DNA from: Aeromonas hydrophila subsp. hydrophila ATCC 7966
GTDB lineage: Bacteria; Pseudomonadota; Gammaproteobacteria; Enterobacterales; Aeromonadaceae
Length of the DNA stretch: 64,000 nt
Reading direction: 5' to 3'
NCBI RefSeq assembly: GCF_000014805.1
Contig: NC_008570.1
Coordinates: forward strand, 476,501-540,500
Part shown: positions 26,319 to 35,756 of the stretch, one piece after another
Layout: every line of letters begins with the position of its first letter
How positions within the stretch are numbered: the first letter of the stretch is position 1
Translations under genes and position numbers: made by a program
The notes under the pieces: generated by a model
The model's input: only the letters and a program-made list of their open reading frames with translations
What the model was told of the DNA's origin: nothing
Databases searched by the model: none

Positions 26319-26990
26319 TCAGCCCGCGAGGCGGGCCAGCAGCCACTGACGGATGTCGTCGAGCTGCGGACGGCAGATTTCGTGGCGCATCGGGTACTCG
26401 TGCCACTCGGGGGAGAGTCCGGCCGCCTCCAGCCGGTTCTTGGCGTCCCAGCCCATGGAGAGGCTCACCACGTCGTCATAGATGCCGTGCATGTAGCAGA
26501 TGGGCAGGCTGCGGGCAGCCTCGCTCATCTCGCCGAGCAGGGCGTCGGGCGCCGCCAGGTAGGTGGACATGCAGAGCAGGCCCGCCAGTTGCTGCGGCAG
26601 GCGCAAGGCGGTGAAGGAGGCAATCACTCCCCCCTGGGAGAAGCCGGCCAGCACGATGCGCTCGGGGGCGAAGCCCTCCGCCACCAGCTGCTCGATCAGC
26701 GCGGCGATGTGGGCTGCGGACTCCCTGACGTGGGACTCCACGGCGCGATCCGCCGGATTGTCGAAGCTCTTGATGTCGTACCAGCCGCGCATCTTGTAGC
26801 CCATATTGATGGTGATGGCGCGCTCCGGCGCATCGGGCAGCAGATGACGCACCGGCAGGTCGGCGGGCAGCGCCAGCGCATCCACCAGTGGGGCGAGGCC
26901 GGCGCCGGAATCCCCCAGCCCGTGCAGCCAGATCACCGCGTGACGGGCGCCTTCAGGATGCAGATCGATCACGGCGGGCTGCACCATCAT
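26319..26990 (-). CDS. carboxylesterase/phospholipase-type alpha/beta hydrolase
   Basis: 223 residues of the Abhydrolase_2 (PF02230) family. AVIWLHGLGDSGAGLAPLVDAL carries the oxyanion-hole HGLGD, GFSQGGVIA is the nucleophile elbow with Ser, HGIYDDVVSLSMG supplies the Asp and YPMRHEICRPQ the His. It likely hydrolyses short-chain esters or lysophospholipids. Its ATG overlaps the cyaY stop (ATGA), so the two are cotranslated, although a functional link to frataxin is not obvious. Confidence 0.85.
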   Translation of the reverse strand: MMVQPAVIDLHPEGARHAVIWLHGLGDSGAGLAPLVDALALPADLPVRHLLPDAPERAITINMGYKMRGWYDIKSFDNPADRAVESHVRESAAHIAALIEQLVAEGFAPERIVLAGFSQGGVIASFTALRLPQQLAGLLCMSTYLAAPDALLGEMSEAARSLPICYMHGIYDDVVSLSMGWDAKNRLEAAGLSPEWHEYPMRHEICRPQLDDIRQWLLARLAG

Positions 26991-27301
26991 GGGAACTGGA
27001 CGGGTTCACCCGCCTGGGTGGTGCAGGCCTTGCTCAGCAGCGTCTTGAGCTCGTGACCGAAGCGGTTGTCGATCCAGCTTTCCCCTTGCAGCTCGAAGTG
27101 GAAGCCGTTCTCGCGGGTGGCGACCCAGATCTGGTGCAGGGGCTCCTGCTTGTTGATGATGACCTTGGTCTTGTTCTCGAACGACAGGGTCAAGACCCCG
27201 CCGGCACGCTCACAGTCAATATCCGGATATCCTGCGTCGACGGTGTCCTCCACATATTGGAAAAAGGCGTCGGTCAGGGCGTGATACTCGTGATCCTTCA
27301 T
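26987..27301 (-). CDS. cyaY: bacterial frataxin
   Basis: 104 residues (E. coli 106). It binds iron and modulates the IscS/IscU iron-sulfur assembly complex. The acidic first helix (HALTDAFFQYVEDTVDAG, with DIDCE after it), GGVLTLSFENKTKVIINKQEPLHQIWVATRENGFHF and WIDNRFGHELKTLLSKAC are all typical. It lies divergently from lptM, the conserved arrangement in this lineage. Confidence 0.95.
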   Translation of the reverse strand: MKDHEYHALTDAFFQYVEDTVDAGYPDIDCERAGGVLTLSFENKTKVIINKQEPLHQIWVATRENGFHFELQGESWIDNRFGHELKTLLSKACTTQAGEPVQFP

Positions 27302-27374
27302 CGGTTTATCCTGTTGCTTTTAACAATGTGAGTGCGATTATAGAGGGCCAAAAATTTTTTCGCAGCGAACCATT

Positions 27375-27551
27375 ATGATTACCCAGCTTACCAAGTGTCT
27401 GCTTGCCACTCTTCTGTCTATTGGTTTGGCCGCGTGTGGCCTGACGGGACCGCTCTACATGCCGCCCCCCGAGCAGCCCCAGACCCAGAGTACACCGCAA
27501 GCACAGACGCCTGCGACCGCCGAGGCTGCCCCAGAGGCCGCGCCGCAATAA
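27375..27551 (+). CDS. lptM: small LPS-translocon lipoprotein LptM (YifL)
   Basis: 58 residues, ATG at 27375, TAA at 27549-27551. The signal MITQLTKCLLATLLSIGLAAC ends in a LAAC lipobox at Cys21, followed by GLTGPLYMPPPEQP, the hallmark GLxGPLYxPP of LptM. The tail is a Pro/Gln/Ala-rich stretch. LptM binds LptD and helps its oxidative maturation in the outer membrane. It sits 20 bases before lysA, the same order as yifL-dapF in E. coli. Confidence 0.9.
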   Translation: MITQLTKCLLATLLSIGLAACGLTGPLYMPPPEQPQTQSTPQAQTPATAEAAPEAAPQ

Positions 27552-27571
27552 TTTAGGAAGGAACCGCCCCC

Positions 27572-28822
27572 TTGGATCACTTTAACTACGACGCTGACGG
27601 CCAGCTTCAGGCCGAACACACCTCGCTGCAACAACTTGCCGAGCAGTACGGCACCCCGCTGTACGTCTACTCCCGCGCCACCCTTGAACGCCACTGGCAC
27701 GCTTTCGACAAGGCGGCGGGCGACATCCCCCATCTCATCTGCTATGCGGTCAAGGCCAACTCCAACCTGGCACTGCTCAACCTGCTGGCGCGCCTTGGCT
27801 CTGGCTTTGACATCGTCTCCGGCGGCGAGCTGTCGCGGGTGCTGGCGGCGGGCGGCGATCCGGCCAAGGTGGTCTTCTCCGGGGTGGCCAAGAGCGAAGC
27901 CGAGATGCGCCTCGCGCTGGATAAAGAGATCCTCTGTTTCAACCTGGAGTCGGAAGCCGAGCTGGAACGTCTGAACCGGGTGGCGGGCGGCATGGGCAAG
28001 AAGGCCCGGGTGTCGGTGCGGGTCAACCCGGACATCGACGCCGGTACTCATCCCTATATCTCCACCGGCCTCAAGCAGAACAAGTTCGGCATTCCCATCG
28101 AGCAGGCGCCCGCCATCTACCGCAAGGCGGCGGCCATGGCCAACATCGAGATCGTCGGGGTGGACTGCCATATCGGCTCGCAACTCACTGAATTGAATCC
28201 CTTCATGGAGGCGGCCGACAAGCTGCTGCGGCTGATTGACGGCCTGGCGGTGGAAGGCATCCACATTCACCACCTGGATGTAGGCGGGGGCCTTGGGGTC
28301 AACTACGGCGCCGAGCAGCCACCCCATCCCAGCGAATATGCCGAGGCGCTCAAGCAGAAGCTGGCGGGCCGGGATCTGACCCTGTTGTTCGAACCGGGCC
28401 GCGCCATCGTCGCCAACGCCGGCGTGCTGCTGACCCGGGTGGAGTACCTCAAGCCGGGCGAGACCCGCAACTTCGCGTTGATCGACGCCGGCATGAACGA
28501 TCTGCTGCGTCCCTCGCTCTACGGCGCCTGGATGAACATCATCGAGGTGGACAGCCGTACGGCCCACGAGCCGGCGCTGTACGACGTGGTCGGCCCGGTT
28601 TGCGAGACCGGTGACTTCCTCGGCAAGGAGCGCACCCTGGCGATCGCCGAGGGCTCCCTGCTGGCGGTGCGTTCCGCCGGTGCCTATGGCTTTACCATGT
28701 CCTCCAACTACAACACCCGTCCCCGCGCCGCCGAAGTGCTGGTGGACGGAGCGCAGTCGTTCCTCATCAGAGAGCGCGAGCAGTTGGCCGATCTCTGGCG
28801 CGGTGAGCATTTACTGCCCTGA
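27572..28822 (+). CDS. lysA: diaminopimelate decarboxylase
   Basis: 416 residues from a TTG preceded by AGGAAGGA. It converts meso-diaminopimelate to L-lysine with PLP. The PLP lysine is in CYAVKANSN; VDCHIGSQLTE, LDVGGGLGVNY and FEPGRAIVANAG bind cofactor phosphate; GPVCETGDFL supplies the cross-dimer Cys of the active site. It is second in lptM-lysA-dapF-DUF484-xerC-yigB. In E. coli lysA is elsewhere, but this linkage is common in Vibrio and pseudomonads. Confidence 0.95.
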   Translation: MDHFNYDADGQLQAEHTSLQQLAEQYGTPLYVYSRATLERHWHAFDKAAGDIPHLICYAVKANSNLALLNLLARLGSGFDIVSGGELSRVLAAGGDPAKVVFSGVAKSEAEMRLALDKEILCFNLESEAELERLNRVAGGMGKKARVSVRVNPDIDAGTHPYISTGLKQNKFGIPIEQAPAIYRKAAAMANIEIVGVDCHIGSQLTELNPFMEAADKLLRLIDGLAVEGIHIHHLDVGGGLGVNYGAEQPPHPSEYAEALKQKLAGRDLTLLFEPGRAIVANAGVLLTRVEYLKPGETRNFALIDAGMNDLLRPSLYGAWMNIIEVDSRTAHEPALYDVVGPVCETGDFLGKERTLAIAEGSLLAVRSAGAYGFTMSSNYNTRPRAAEVLVDGAQSFLIREREQLADLWRGEHLLP

Positions 28823-28887
28823 TTGTTAATGGATTTCTCTAAGCGTTCCTCCAGGTGAGAGCGTGAACAAGGGTACAGGAACGCACG

Positions 28888-29718
28888 ATGTTGATAGATT
28901 TTTCCAAGATGCACGGGCTGGGGAACGACTTCATGGTGGTGGATGGCGTCACCCAGAAGGTGTTTTTCAGCAATGAGGTCATCAAGAAGCTGGCGGATCG
29001 CCATTTCGGCATCGGCTTCGACCAGCTGCTGCTGGTGGAGCCGCCCTATGATCCCGAGCTCGACTTTCACTACCGCATCTTCAATGCCGATGGCAGCGAG
29101 GTGGAGCAGTGCGGCAACGGTGCCCGCTGTTTCGCCCGTTTCGTGCGCCTCAAGGGGCTGATCAACCGGGATCGCATCGCGGTCAGCACGGCGCGCGGCC
29201 GCATCGTGCTGCAGCTGGAAGGGGAGAACCAGGTCACGGTCAACATGGGGGTGCCCCAGTTCGAGCCGGGCAAGATCCCGTTCCGGGCCCAGAAGGCGGA
29301 AAAAACCTACCTGCTGCGGGCCCAGGAACATACTGTGATGTGCGGGGCCGTCTCCATGGGCAATCCTCACTGCGTCATCGAGGTGCCCTCGGTGGCCGAT
29401 GCGCCGGTGGCGACCCTGGGTCCCATCATGGAGCGACACGAGCGCTTTCCCGAGCGGGTCAACGTCGGCTTCATGGAGATGGTCAACGCCAGCGAGATCA
29501 AGCTGCGGGTGTTCGAACGCGGGGTGGGCGAGACCCTGGCCTGCGGGACCGGCGCCTGCGCGGCCGTGGTGGTGGGCATCAGCCAGGGCAAGCTCAAGGA
29601 GCGGGTCACCGTCACTCTGCCGGGGGGAAAGCTGACCATCGCCTGGAAGGGGCCGGGTCAGCCGGTCTACATGACCGGGCCGGCCGAGCACGTATTTGAC
29701 GGTCAGATAGAGTTATAG
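28888..29718 (+). CDS. dapF: diaminopimelate epimerase
   Basis: 276 residues. It interconverts LL- and meso-diaminopimelate by a two-base mechanism: the two catalytic cysteines are in [14 protein letters not shown] and [12 protein letters not shown], and the substrate-binding [12 protein letters not shown] and MGNPHCV are intact. It feeds lysA just upstream as well as peptidoglycan synthesis. It starts 65 bases after lysA. Confidence 0.96.
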   Translation: MLIDFSKMHGLGNDFMVVDGVTQKVFFSNEVIKKLADRHFGIGFDQLLLVEPPYDPELDFHYRIFNADGSEVEQCGNGARCFARFVRLKGLINRDRIAVSTARGRIVLQLEGENQVTVNMGVPQFEPGKIPFRAQKAEKTYLLRAQEHTVMCGAVSMGNPHCVIEVPSVADAPVATLGPIMERHERFPERVNVGFMEMVNASEIKLRVFERGVGETLACGTGACAAVVVGISQGKLKERVTVTLPGGKLTIAWKGPGQPVYMTGPAEHVFDGQIEL

Positions 29719-29759
29719 GCACGGGCGGGGAGGCCCCCGCTCTGCCAAGCACTAATGTC

Positions 29760-29779
29760 GGGGCCTTGTGCCCCTTTTT
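29760..29779 (+). terminator. short terminator-like hairpin after dapF
   Basis: GGGGC-5-GCCCC followed by TTTTT. The stem is only 5 bp, so it may only weaken transcription into the DUF484 gene 20 bases on. Confidence 0.5.
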
Positions 29780-29798
29780 CGGATGGACCAACCAAGTT

Positions 29799-30479
29799 AT
29801 GAGCGAACTCAAACGGCAGGAACCACTGGTGGATGAAGCCACAGTGCTGGAGTACCTGGCCCGTTATCCCGAGTTTTTCCAGCGCCACGCGGCCATGCTG
29901 GACCGGATCCGCATTCCTCACGAACGCAAGGGCACCGTCTCGCTGGTGGAGCGCCAGCTGGACAGACAGCGCGAGCGCATCGAACAGCTGGAGCAGGAGA
30001 TCACCGAGCTGATGGGGATCGCCAGCGAGAACGAGCGGATCTTCCGGGTCTATGCCGATCTCTACGGCGAGCTGTACGGCTGTCAGAGCCTGTTCGAGGT
30101 GAGCGCGGTGATGGGCAAGGCGTTCGTGCAGCGGCTGCGGCTGACCGGCCTGCGGCTCTGGCTCAGCCCGAAAAAATTCCAGTTGAGCGGCCCCGAGCAG
30201 AAGTTCATGGCGGAGGGCCGACAGCTCGAGCAGCTGCTGGGCCAGCGCCTGCCGGGCCAGGATTACTACTTCGGCCGACTCAACCAGAGCGAGAAGCAGG
30301 CGCTGTTCGGTCACGACGTGCTGGTCAACTCGGTGGCGCTGATGCGGCTCGGCGATCTCGGCGTACTGGCCTTCGCCAGCTCGGATCCGAGCCACTTCAC
30401 CCCCCACAACGACACCCTGCTGCTGGGCCAGCTTGGCCGCCTGCTGCAGCTGCGTCTGCCCGAGCTGGCGCGTGGCTAA
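29799..30479 (+). CDS. DUF484 family protein (YigA-like)
   Basis: 226 residues. An N-terminal helix ([29 protein letters not shown]) is followed by a coiled coil ([26 protein letters not shown]) and a GAF-like domain ([13 protein letters not shown] to [17 protein letters not shown]). This is the DUF484 layout of E. coli YigA, conserved between dapF and xerC; the role is unknown. The start is the ATG of MSELKRQ; a longer frame begins inside the preceding hairpin. Its end overlaps xerC by 8 bases. Confidence 0.85.
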   Translation: MSELKRQEPLVDEATVLEYLARYPEFFQRHAAMLDRIRIPHERKGTVSLVERQLDRQRERIEQLEQEITELMGIASENERIFRVYADLYGELYGCQSLFEVSAVMGKAFVQRLRLTGLRLWLSPKKFQLSGPEQKFMAEGRQLEQLLGQRLPGQDYYFGRLNQSEKQALFGHDVLVNSVALMRLGDLGVLAFASSDPSHFTPHNDTLLLGQLGRLLQLRLPELARG

Positions 30480-31449
30480 GACGCCGGCCAGATCTCCCGC
30501 CAAGGCGCCGCCAGCCGCCGAGCCTCTGCCGGCCGCGCTGGCCGACGAGCTGGCGGGCTTCATCGAATACCTGCGGGTCGAGCGCCAGCTCAGCCCGCAC
30601 ACCCGCAGCAACTACCAGGCCCATCTGGAAGCCATGACCGCCGAGCTGGTGAAGCTCGGGGTCGACGACTGGGCCCGGCTTGAGGCGAGTCAGGTGCGCA
30701 GTCTGGTGACCCGGATGCACAAGGCGGGGCTGGCGCCCCGTTCGCTGGCCACCAAGGTTTCCGCCCTGCGCAGTTTCTGCGACTGGCAGGTGCGCCAGGG
30801 GCGACTGGTGGCCAATCCGGCGCGCGGCATCGTCACCCCCAAGCAGGGGCGGCCGCTACCCAAGAACCTGGATGTGGACGAGATGTACCAGCTGCTCAAC
30901 ATCACCGACGAGCAGGATCCGCTGGCGGTGCGGGATCGCGCCATCATGGAGCTGATGTACTCCTCCGGCCTGCGGCTCGCCGAGCTGGTGGGGCTCAATC
31001 TGGCGGACGTGAAGCTCGACGAGCGCCAGCTCAGGGTGACCGGCAAGGGCTCGCGGGAGCGGGTGCTGCCGGTGGGGCGGATGGCGGTGGAGTGGCTGCA
31101 CAAATGGCTCAAGCTGCGCCCCCTGCTGGCCGGCGACGAGCTGGAGGCGCTGTTCGTCTCCAAGCGCAAGCAGCGGCTGTCGGCCCGCTCGGTGCAGGAG
31201 CGGCTCGACGGCTGGGGCAACAAGCAGGCGCTCAACGCCCACGTCCATCCCCACAAGCTGCGCCACAGCTTTGCCACCCATATGCTGGAGTCTTCCGGCG
31301 ATCTGCGGGCGGTGCAGGAGCTGCTGGGTCACGCCGATCTCTCCACCACCCAGATCTACACCCACCTCGACTTCCAGCATCTGGCCAAGGTGTATGACAG
31401 CGCCCACCCGCGGGCGAAGCGGGATCCCGCCACTCCGGACGACGAATGA
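30472..31449 (+). CDS. xerC: tyrosine recombinase XerC
   Basis: 325 residues from a GTG that overlaps the DUF484 stop. With XerD it resolves chromosome dimers at dif. The N-terminal SAM-like domain has [20 protein letters not shown]. The catalytic set is complete: Arg168 (SSGLRLAEL), Lys192 ([13 protein letters not shown]), His261 and Arg264 ([10 protein letters not shown]), His287 ([11 protein letters not shown]) and the nucleophile Tyr296 (IYTHLD). The N-terminus is about 20 residues longer than E. coli XerC and is Ala/Pro-rich. Confidence 0.95.
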   Translation: MAKTPARSPAKAPPAAEPLPAALADELAGFIEYLRVERQLSPHTRSNYQAHLEAMTAELVKLGVDDWARLEASQVRSLVTRMHKAGLAPRSLATKVSALRSFCDWQVRQGRLVANPARGIVTPKQGRPLPKNLDVDEMYQLLNITDEQDPLAVRDRAIMELMYSSGLRLAELVGLNLADVKLDERQLRVTGKGSRERVLPVGRMAVEWLHKWLKLRPLLAGDELEALFVSKRKQRLSARSVQERLDGWGNKQALNAHVHPHKLRHSFATHMLESSGDLRAVQELLGHADLSTTQIYTHLDFQHLAKVYDSAHPRAKRDPATPDDE

Positions 31450-31489
31450 AGAGGGCCGGGCCCGCCCGGCCTCGACAAGAGGAGATACC

Positions 31490-32200
31490 ATGCAGTTCTA
31501 TCGCCGCTGGCAGCCGGTGGCCGCCATCTCGTTTGATCTTGACGACACCCTCTATGACAACGGCCCGGCCATCGAGCGGGCCGAGCAGTGGATGCTGAGC
31601 CACCTGCGCAGCGAATACCTGGCCACCGCCATGCTGGACAAGCCGCGCTGGCAGGCGCTCAAGCACAACCTGCTGCTGGAACAGCCGGCACTGCGCCACG
31701 ACGTCAGTCTGGCGCGCCGGCACGGCATTCAGGCCGCGCTGATGGCGGGGGGGATGGCACAAGGGTTGGCGGAGCGTGAGGCAGCGTCGGTGTTCGCCGG
31801 TTTTCTGGCCGAGCGCTCGAAGATCGAGGTGAGCGATGAGACCCACGCCCTGCTGGCCCGGCTGGCCGAGCGCTACCCGCTGGTGGTCATCACCAACGGC
31901 AATCTGGATCTGACCCGGGCTGGGCTCGCGGATTACTTCACCCTGGTCTGCAAGGCTGGCCTCGGCAGCAGGATGAAGCCGGCGCCGGACATGTTCGTAG
32001 AGGCGCAGAGGGCCCTCAAGCTGGCGCCCGGCCAGATCCTGCACGTGGGGGATCATCCACAGACGGATGTGCTGGGGGCCCGGCTGCACGGCTTCAAGGC
32101 CGCCTGGCTCAACGAGCGCGGCCAGCCCTGGCGAGAGTTGCAACTGCTGCCGGACGTGGAGCTGACGGCGCTGGGCGAGCTGGCCGAACTGCTGCTCTAA
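31490..32200 (+). CDS. yigB: HAD phosphatase YigB (FMN/riboflavin-pathway type)
   Basis: 236 residues from the ATG behind AAGAGGAG. HAD motifs: FDLDDTLYDN (I), VVITNGNLD (II), RMKPAPDMF with the Lys (III) and VGDHPQTDVLGA (IV). E. coli YigB dephosphorylates 5-amino-6-(5-phosphoribitylamino)uracil and FMN. Its position after xerC matches E. coli xerC-yigB, which supports the assignment more than sequence alone. It is the last gene of the lptM-lysA unit. Confidence 0.88.
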   Translation: MQFYRRWQPVAAISFDLDDTLYDNGPAIERAEQWMLSHLRSEYLATAMLDKPRWQALKHNLLLEQPALRHDVSLARRHGIQAALMAGGMAQGLAEREAASVFAGFLAERSKIEVSDETHALLARLAERYPLVVITNGNLDLTRAGLADYFTLVCKAGLGSRMKPAPDMFVEAQRALKLAPGQILHVGDHPQTDVLGARLHGFKAAWLNERGQPWRELQLLPDVELTALGELAELLL

Positions 32201-32298
32201 GCAGACCCCAACACCCGCCAGTTCCAGCCGACATGCATCCCCTGTCGGCCGCTCATGCACCGCAGGCAGCCGTCATCGTAAGGGTCATGCCGGAGTGG

Positions 32299-32709
32299 TC
32301 ACTCGTTGCGGCAGATCAGCCCGCGCAGCTGGTAAGGATCGGGCTGGTTGACCCGGCAGTAGCTGATGCCGGTGGGCAGCGCCTGCTGCAGGGTGATGGC
32401 GGTCTCCCGATAGTGGCAGACCAGATAGAAGGGGCGAGGGTTGCGGCGATCCAGACTCCAGTAGTGCAGCGCGTCGCTGTCGCCGTTGTCCGGCTTGAGC
32501 TGGGCTCGCTCATCGGGGTCGCCGTCGAACAGGGCCAGGTTGTCCAGCCGGTGGCTGAGGGGCTGGTGTTGTTCCCCCATATCGTTGCGGGTGACGGCCT
32601 GCCACCCCGGGCTGGCCCCCAGCAGCTGCTGGCGGGTTTCAATGGTCGCGGGGCAGTCAAATTGCAGGGTGGCGCTCAGGGCCAGTGCGGTCAACAGCAT
32701 GAAATGCAT
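32299..32709 (-). CDS. secreted STY0301-family protein
   Basis: 136 residues. A short signal peptide (MHFMLLTALALSATL) is followed by FDCPATIETRQQLLGASPGW, the typical opening of the STY0301 family, then ALHYWSLDRRNPRPFYLVCHYRETAITLQQALP and SYCRV...LRGLICRNE. Three or four conserved cysteines suggest disulfides in the periplasm. No function is known. It lies between convergent yigB and the mechanosensitive channel gene, in the channel's direction. Confidence 0.65.
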   Translation of the reverse strand: MHFMLLTALALSATLQFDCPATIETRQQLLGASPGWQAVTRNDMGEQHQPLSHRLDNLALFDGDPDERAQLKPDNGDSDALHYWSLDRRNPRPFYLVCHYRETAITLQQALPTGISYCRVNQPDPYQLRGLICRNE

Positions 32710-32741
32710 CTCTGGTAGAAAGCCTGAGCCGCCATGCTACG

Positions 32742-34268
32742 TCATCGACCGCCAAACAGCGCCATCAGTTTGTCCAGCAGATCCCGTGGTGGGGTGATCT
32801 GCTTCATGGCTTCCGCCTCCCGCGCCAGCAGCTCCTGCTGCTCCTGCTGACGGGCGCTCAGCACCTTGTAGAGCGGCTCGAGCAGGGAGCCGCGCTGGGC
32901 CACCAGCTCCTGGAACATGGCCTGATTGATGCGATAGGTTTCGACGGTCCCCAGGGCCCGCACCGTGAACGGGCTGGGCTCGCCGGTGAGCAGGCTCAGC
33001 TCGCCGAAGAAGTCGCCGGCATTGAGGGTACCGAGCGGCAGCTCGCGCCCTTCCACCTCCACCAGCATCTGGGCATCCCCCTTCACCAGTACGAACAGCC
33101 AGCCGGAAACCTCCCCCTGGCTCAGCATCCGATCGCCGTTGACGAAGGGGGCGAACTTGACCTGATCCGCCAGCCGCAGCAACTCCTCCTCCTGCAGCAT
33201 GGCGAACAGCGGCAGGCGGCGCAGGGTGTCGGTGCGCTCGGCGGTATGCCGCTTGTGGCGCTGATCCTTGTGATCCTGATCCGTGGTCATGAAGACGTTG
33301 AAGATGGGCGGGGTGAGGCGCCGGTCGTTGCGGCGCAGAGCGGCATCGATCAGGGTGCGCACCGCCGAGTCGGTGGGATCGTCCACCGCCAGATCGGTGA
33401 GCCAGTAGCGCACCGCGTAGCGGGCGATGCCGTTTTCCACGTTCATCAGCAGGCAGTCAGGCTGCGGGCTGGCGGAGACGTGGCGGATGCGGGTCTCTCG
33501 CAGGGACTGTTCCACCAGGGCGATGATCTGGGTCGGCAGGGTATCCAGGGTGATGTCGAACCAGACCCAGCGGCGCCACTGCAGGGGGGCGTTCTGCCGC
33601 CGTCCGAGCACGGTGAAGCGCTGCTTGAGCAGGTGGCTGTTGGGGATTACCACCGTCTCCCAGTTGCGGGTCTCGATGGTGGTGGCGCGCCAGTTGATCT
33701 CCACCACCCGGCCCTGGGTGGTCTCCACCTGCAGCCAGTCACCGATGGCGATGGAGTTGTCGAGCTGGATCGAGACGCCGGCCAGCAGGTTGCCCAGGGT
33801 ATCCTGCATGGAGAAGGCGATGACGGCGGTGATGACGGCGGAGGTGGTGACGATCTCGCCGAGGGCCATGCCGGAGGCGTAGAGGCGGAACAGGCACCAG
33901 CCGATGTAGCCGACCGTGATGACGATGTCGGCGATGATGCGCGGGATGCGGATCTGGCACAGGGGCAGCAGAAACTGGAACAGCAGGATCCCCCAGATTT
34001 TCACCAGCACCAGCCCGGCCAGCAGGCTGGAGATCTCCACCAGCCAGCGGTGGGGCAGCGGCAGACGAAACCAGCCCCCCTCGAACTGGATCAGCAGGAT
34101 CACCACCAGGCTTATCATCACGAAGCCGAGCTCGCTCACCAGCTCCCGCCGACGGCCGGGGCTGCGCAGGAAATGGGTGAAGAGCAAGAACAGGGTCAAC
34201 AGGGTCCAGAACGGGTGTTCGCCAATCCACAGCAGGGTAGGTAGCGCAACGAGGTTATCGCTAAACAT
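32742..34268 (-). CDS. MscS-type channel with C-terminal cyclic-nucleotide-binding domain
   Basis: 508 residues. Membrane segments lie in the first 150 residues; the pore helix ITAVIAFSMQDTLGNLLAGVSIQLDNSIAIGDWLQVE and the beta domain (GRVVEINWRATTIETRNWETVVIPNS) are MscS hallmarks. After about residue 345 comes a cNMP-binding domain: LFAMLQEEELLRLADQVKF, LVKGDAQMLVEVEGRELPLGTLNAGDFFGELSLLTGEPSPFTVRALG, ending in a coiled tail. This is the layout of bacterial cyclic-nucleotide-gated MscS channels. The phosphate-cassette Arg is replaced (GEPSPFTV), so nucleotide binding is uncertain. Confidence 0.85.
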   Translation of the reverse strand: MFSDNLVALPTLLWIGEHPFWTLLTLFLLFTHFLRSPGRRRELVSELGFVMISLVVILLIQFEGGWFRLPLPHRWLVEISSLLAGLVLVKIWGILLFQFLLPLCQIRIPRIIADIVITVGYIGWCLFRLYASGMALGEIVTTSAVITAVIAFSMQDTLGNLLAGVSIQLDNSIAIGDWLQVETTQGRVVEINWRATTIETRNWETVVIPNSHLLKQRFTVLGRRQNAPLQWRRWVWFDITLDTLPTQIIALVEQSLRETRIRHVSASPQPDCLLMNVENGIARYAVRYWLTDLAVDDPTDSAVRTLIDAALRRNDRRLTPPIFNVFMTTDQDHKDQRHKRHTAERTDTLRRLPLFAMLQEEELLRLADQVKFAPFVNGDRMLSQGEVSGWLFVLVKGDAQMLVEVEGRELPLGTLNAGDFFGELSLLTGEPSPFTVRALGTVETYRINQAMFQELVAQRGSLLEPLYKVLSARQQEQQELLAREAEAMKQITPPRDLLDKLMALFGGR

Positions 34269-34383
34269 AGCAGCCCCTTATCATTGGTTATTTCCAGCAT
34301 AGTTGGTTTCAACCCGCTAAATGGGTGCGGGGCGGGGGCAATTTATTTATGCTGGGCGCCGGTCTGACGAGGGAGTGGTACGA

Positions 34384-34797
34384 GTGCGCACGCTGAACAA
34401 GATGGTCTGGATTGCCGGGGCCTGGTTGCTGACGGGCTGTGATCAGCTGGCCGACAAGTATCGGGTCGAGTTTCGCGATGGCTCCTGGCGCGAGATCGCC
34501 ATCACCCCCTTCGCCGACGAGGCGCGCTGGCGCGAGGGCTGCGCCACCGGCGAGGTGCTGAGCGACATGATGCTGCCGCTCAAGCGCGGCAAGACGGTCA
34601 ACGGCCGCGAACAGCTCTTGATCGGCGGCGAGCTGTTCGAGCTGGACGACAGCGCCCTCTATCGCAGCAACGGCATGGTGTTTGGCCACACGCCGGATCA
34701 CATCCAGCGCGGGCTGAAGGGGCTGGAGGTATGCCGAACCCTGCGCCCGGATCGCGGTGCGCTGCCCAAGCTCAAGGCGCGCGGGTTCGGCGACTAG
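34384..34797 (+). CDS. inner-membrane-type lipoprotein, unknown function
   Basis: 137 residues from a GTG that has GAGGGA 9 bases upstream; this start gives a charged N-region (RTLNK) before VWIAGAWLLTGC. The lipobox LTGC is followed by Asp at +2, the Lol-avoidance signal that keeps lipoproteins in the inner membrane. The mature part (YRVEFRDGSWREIAITPFADE, LIGGELFELDDSALYRSNGMVFGHT, LEVCRTLRP) matches no family I know; it has two Cys after the lipid Cys. It is divergent from the channel gene. Confidence 0.6.
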   Translation: MRTLNKMVWIAGAWLLTGCDQLADKYRVEFRDGSWREIAITPFADEARWREGCATGEVLSDMMLPLKRGKTVNGREQLLIGGELFELDDSALYRSNGMVFGHTPDHIQRGLKGLEVCRTLRPDRGALPKLKARGFGD

Positions 34798-34806
34798 CCG
34801 GCGGCG

Positions 34807-35577
34807 TCAGAGGCCGCTCAGACGGGCCCGGCAGGCGTCGCCAAAGGCCTCGAAGATCTTGATGGAGTGAGGGTTCTCGCTCGCCTTCCACTCCGGGTGC
34901 CACTGCACCGCCAGCAGGAAGGGGGAGAGGGTGGGGGCGTGGATCGCCTCGATCAGCCCGTCTTCGGCATGGGCCAGCGGCTCCAGCCCCTTGGCCAGCG
35001 TCTTGATCCCCTGGCCGTGCAGCGAGTTGACCGGGATCGACGGCTGTCCCATCAGCTCCGCCAGCCAGCTGCCCGGCACCAGCTCGACCTGATGGCTCTC
35101 GCCATACTGATCGTCCACCGGATCGTCAGCGTCTTCCCGATGATCGTCATAACCCGGTTCACTGTAGACCTTCTGGTGGATGTCTCCCCCCAGCGCCACG
35201 TTGATCTCCTGCATGCCGCGGCAGATCCCGAGGATCGGCAGGCCGCGGTCGAGGGCGGCGCGCACCAGCGGGATATCGAACAGATCCCTGTCCCTGTCCT
35301 GCTGCTTCTCCGGGGTGAGGTTCTCCTGGCCGTAGAGGGCGGGATCGATGTTGGAGCCGGCGCCGCTCAGATAGACGCCATCCGCCAGATCCAGATACTG
35401 CGCCAGATCCTCGGTGCCGCAGCAGGTGGGCACCAGCAGCGGCACGCAGCCGCTGATCTCCACCAGCGGCTTGATGTATTTGTGGGTCATCACCTGATAG
35501 GCGTGGCCATTGCGGGGCTGGGCGCCCGTGGTCATCAGTACGACGGGTTTACGCGGGGTGTGGGGGCTGCGAGTCAT
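34807..35577 (-). CDS. gamma-glutamyl-gamma-aminobutyrate hydrolase-like peptidase C26
   Basis: 256 residues of the class I glutamine-amidotransferase-like family that includes PuuD. The nucleophile is Cys119 in GICRGMQEINVALGG, and the His/Glu pair is in VQWHPEW; NSLHGQGI is the usual PuuD-type motif. PuuD hydrolyses gamma-glutamyl-GABA in putrescine breakdown. No other puu genes are adjacent, so a different gamma-glutamyl substrate is possible. An acidic insert (HREDADDPVDDQYGE) precedes the C-terminal lobe. A 360-base upstream region holds repeated AATATGT elements. Confidence 0.8.
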   Translation of the reverse strand: MTRSPHTPRKPVVLMTTGAQPRNGHAYQVMTHKYIKPLVEISGCVPLLVPTCCGTEDLAQYLDLADGVYLSGAGSNIDPALYGQENLTPEKQQDRDRDLFDIPLVRAALDRGLPILGICRGMQEINVALGGDIHQKVYSEPGYDDHREDADDPVDDQYGESHQVELVPGSWLAELMGQPSIPVNSLHGQGIKTLAKGLEPLAHAEDGLIEAIHAPTLSPFLLAVQWHPEWKASENPHSIKIFEAFGDACRARLSGL

Positions 35578-35756
35578 GATTCACCTTGGCTGTCCTTAGC
35601 GGTCCTGCGCCTTGGGCAGGCCCTTGCCGTCGTCAGCGGGGCAAGGGCATGCCTCAAGGCATGGTCGTGGGATCGGAGGTGCGTTGCACAGCCAGAATCG
35701 TCGGTCAGCCTGGGCAACGACAGCCTGGATCCTGATCCCAGTCTGCCAAGGCCGTT

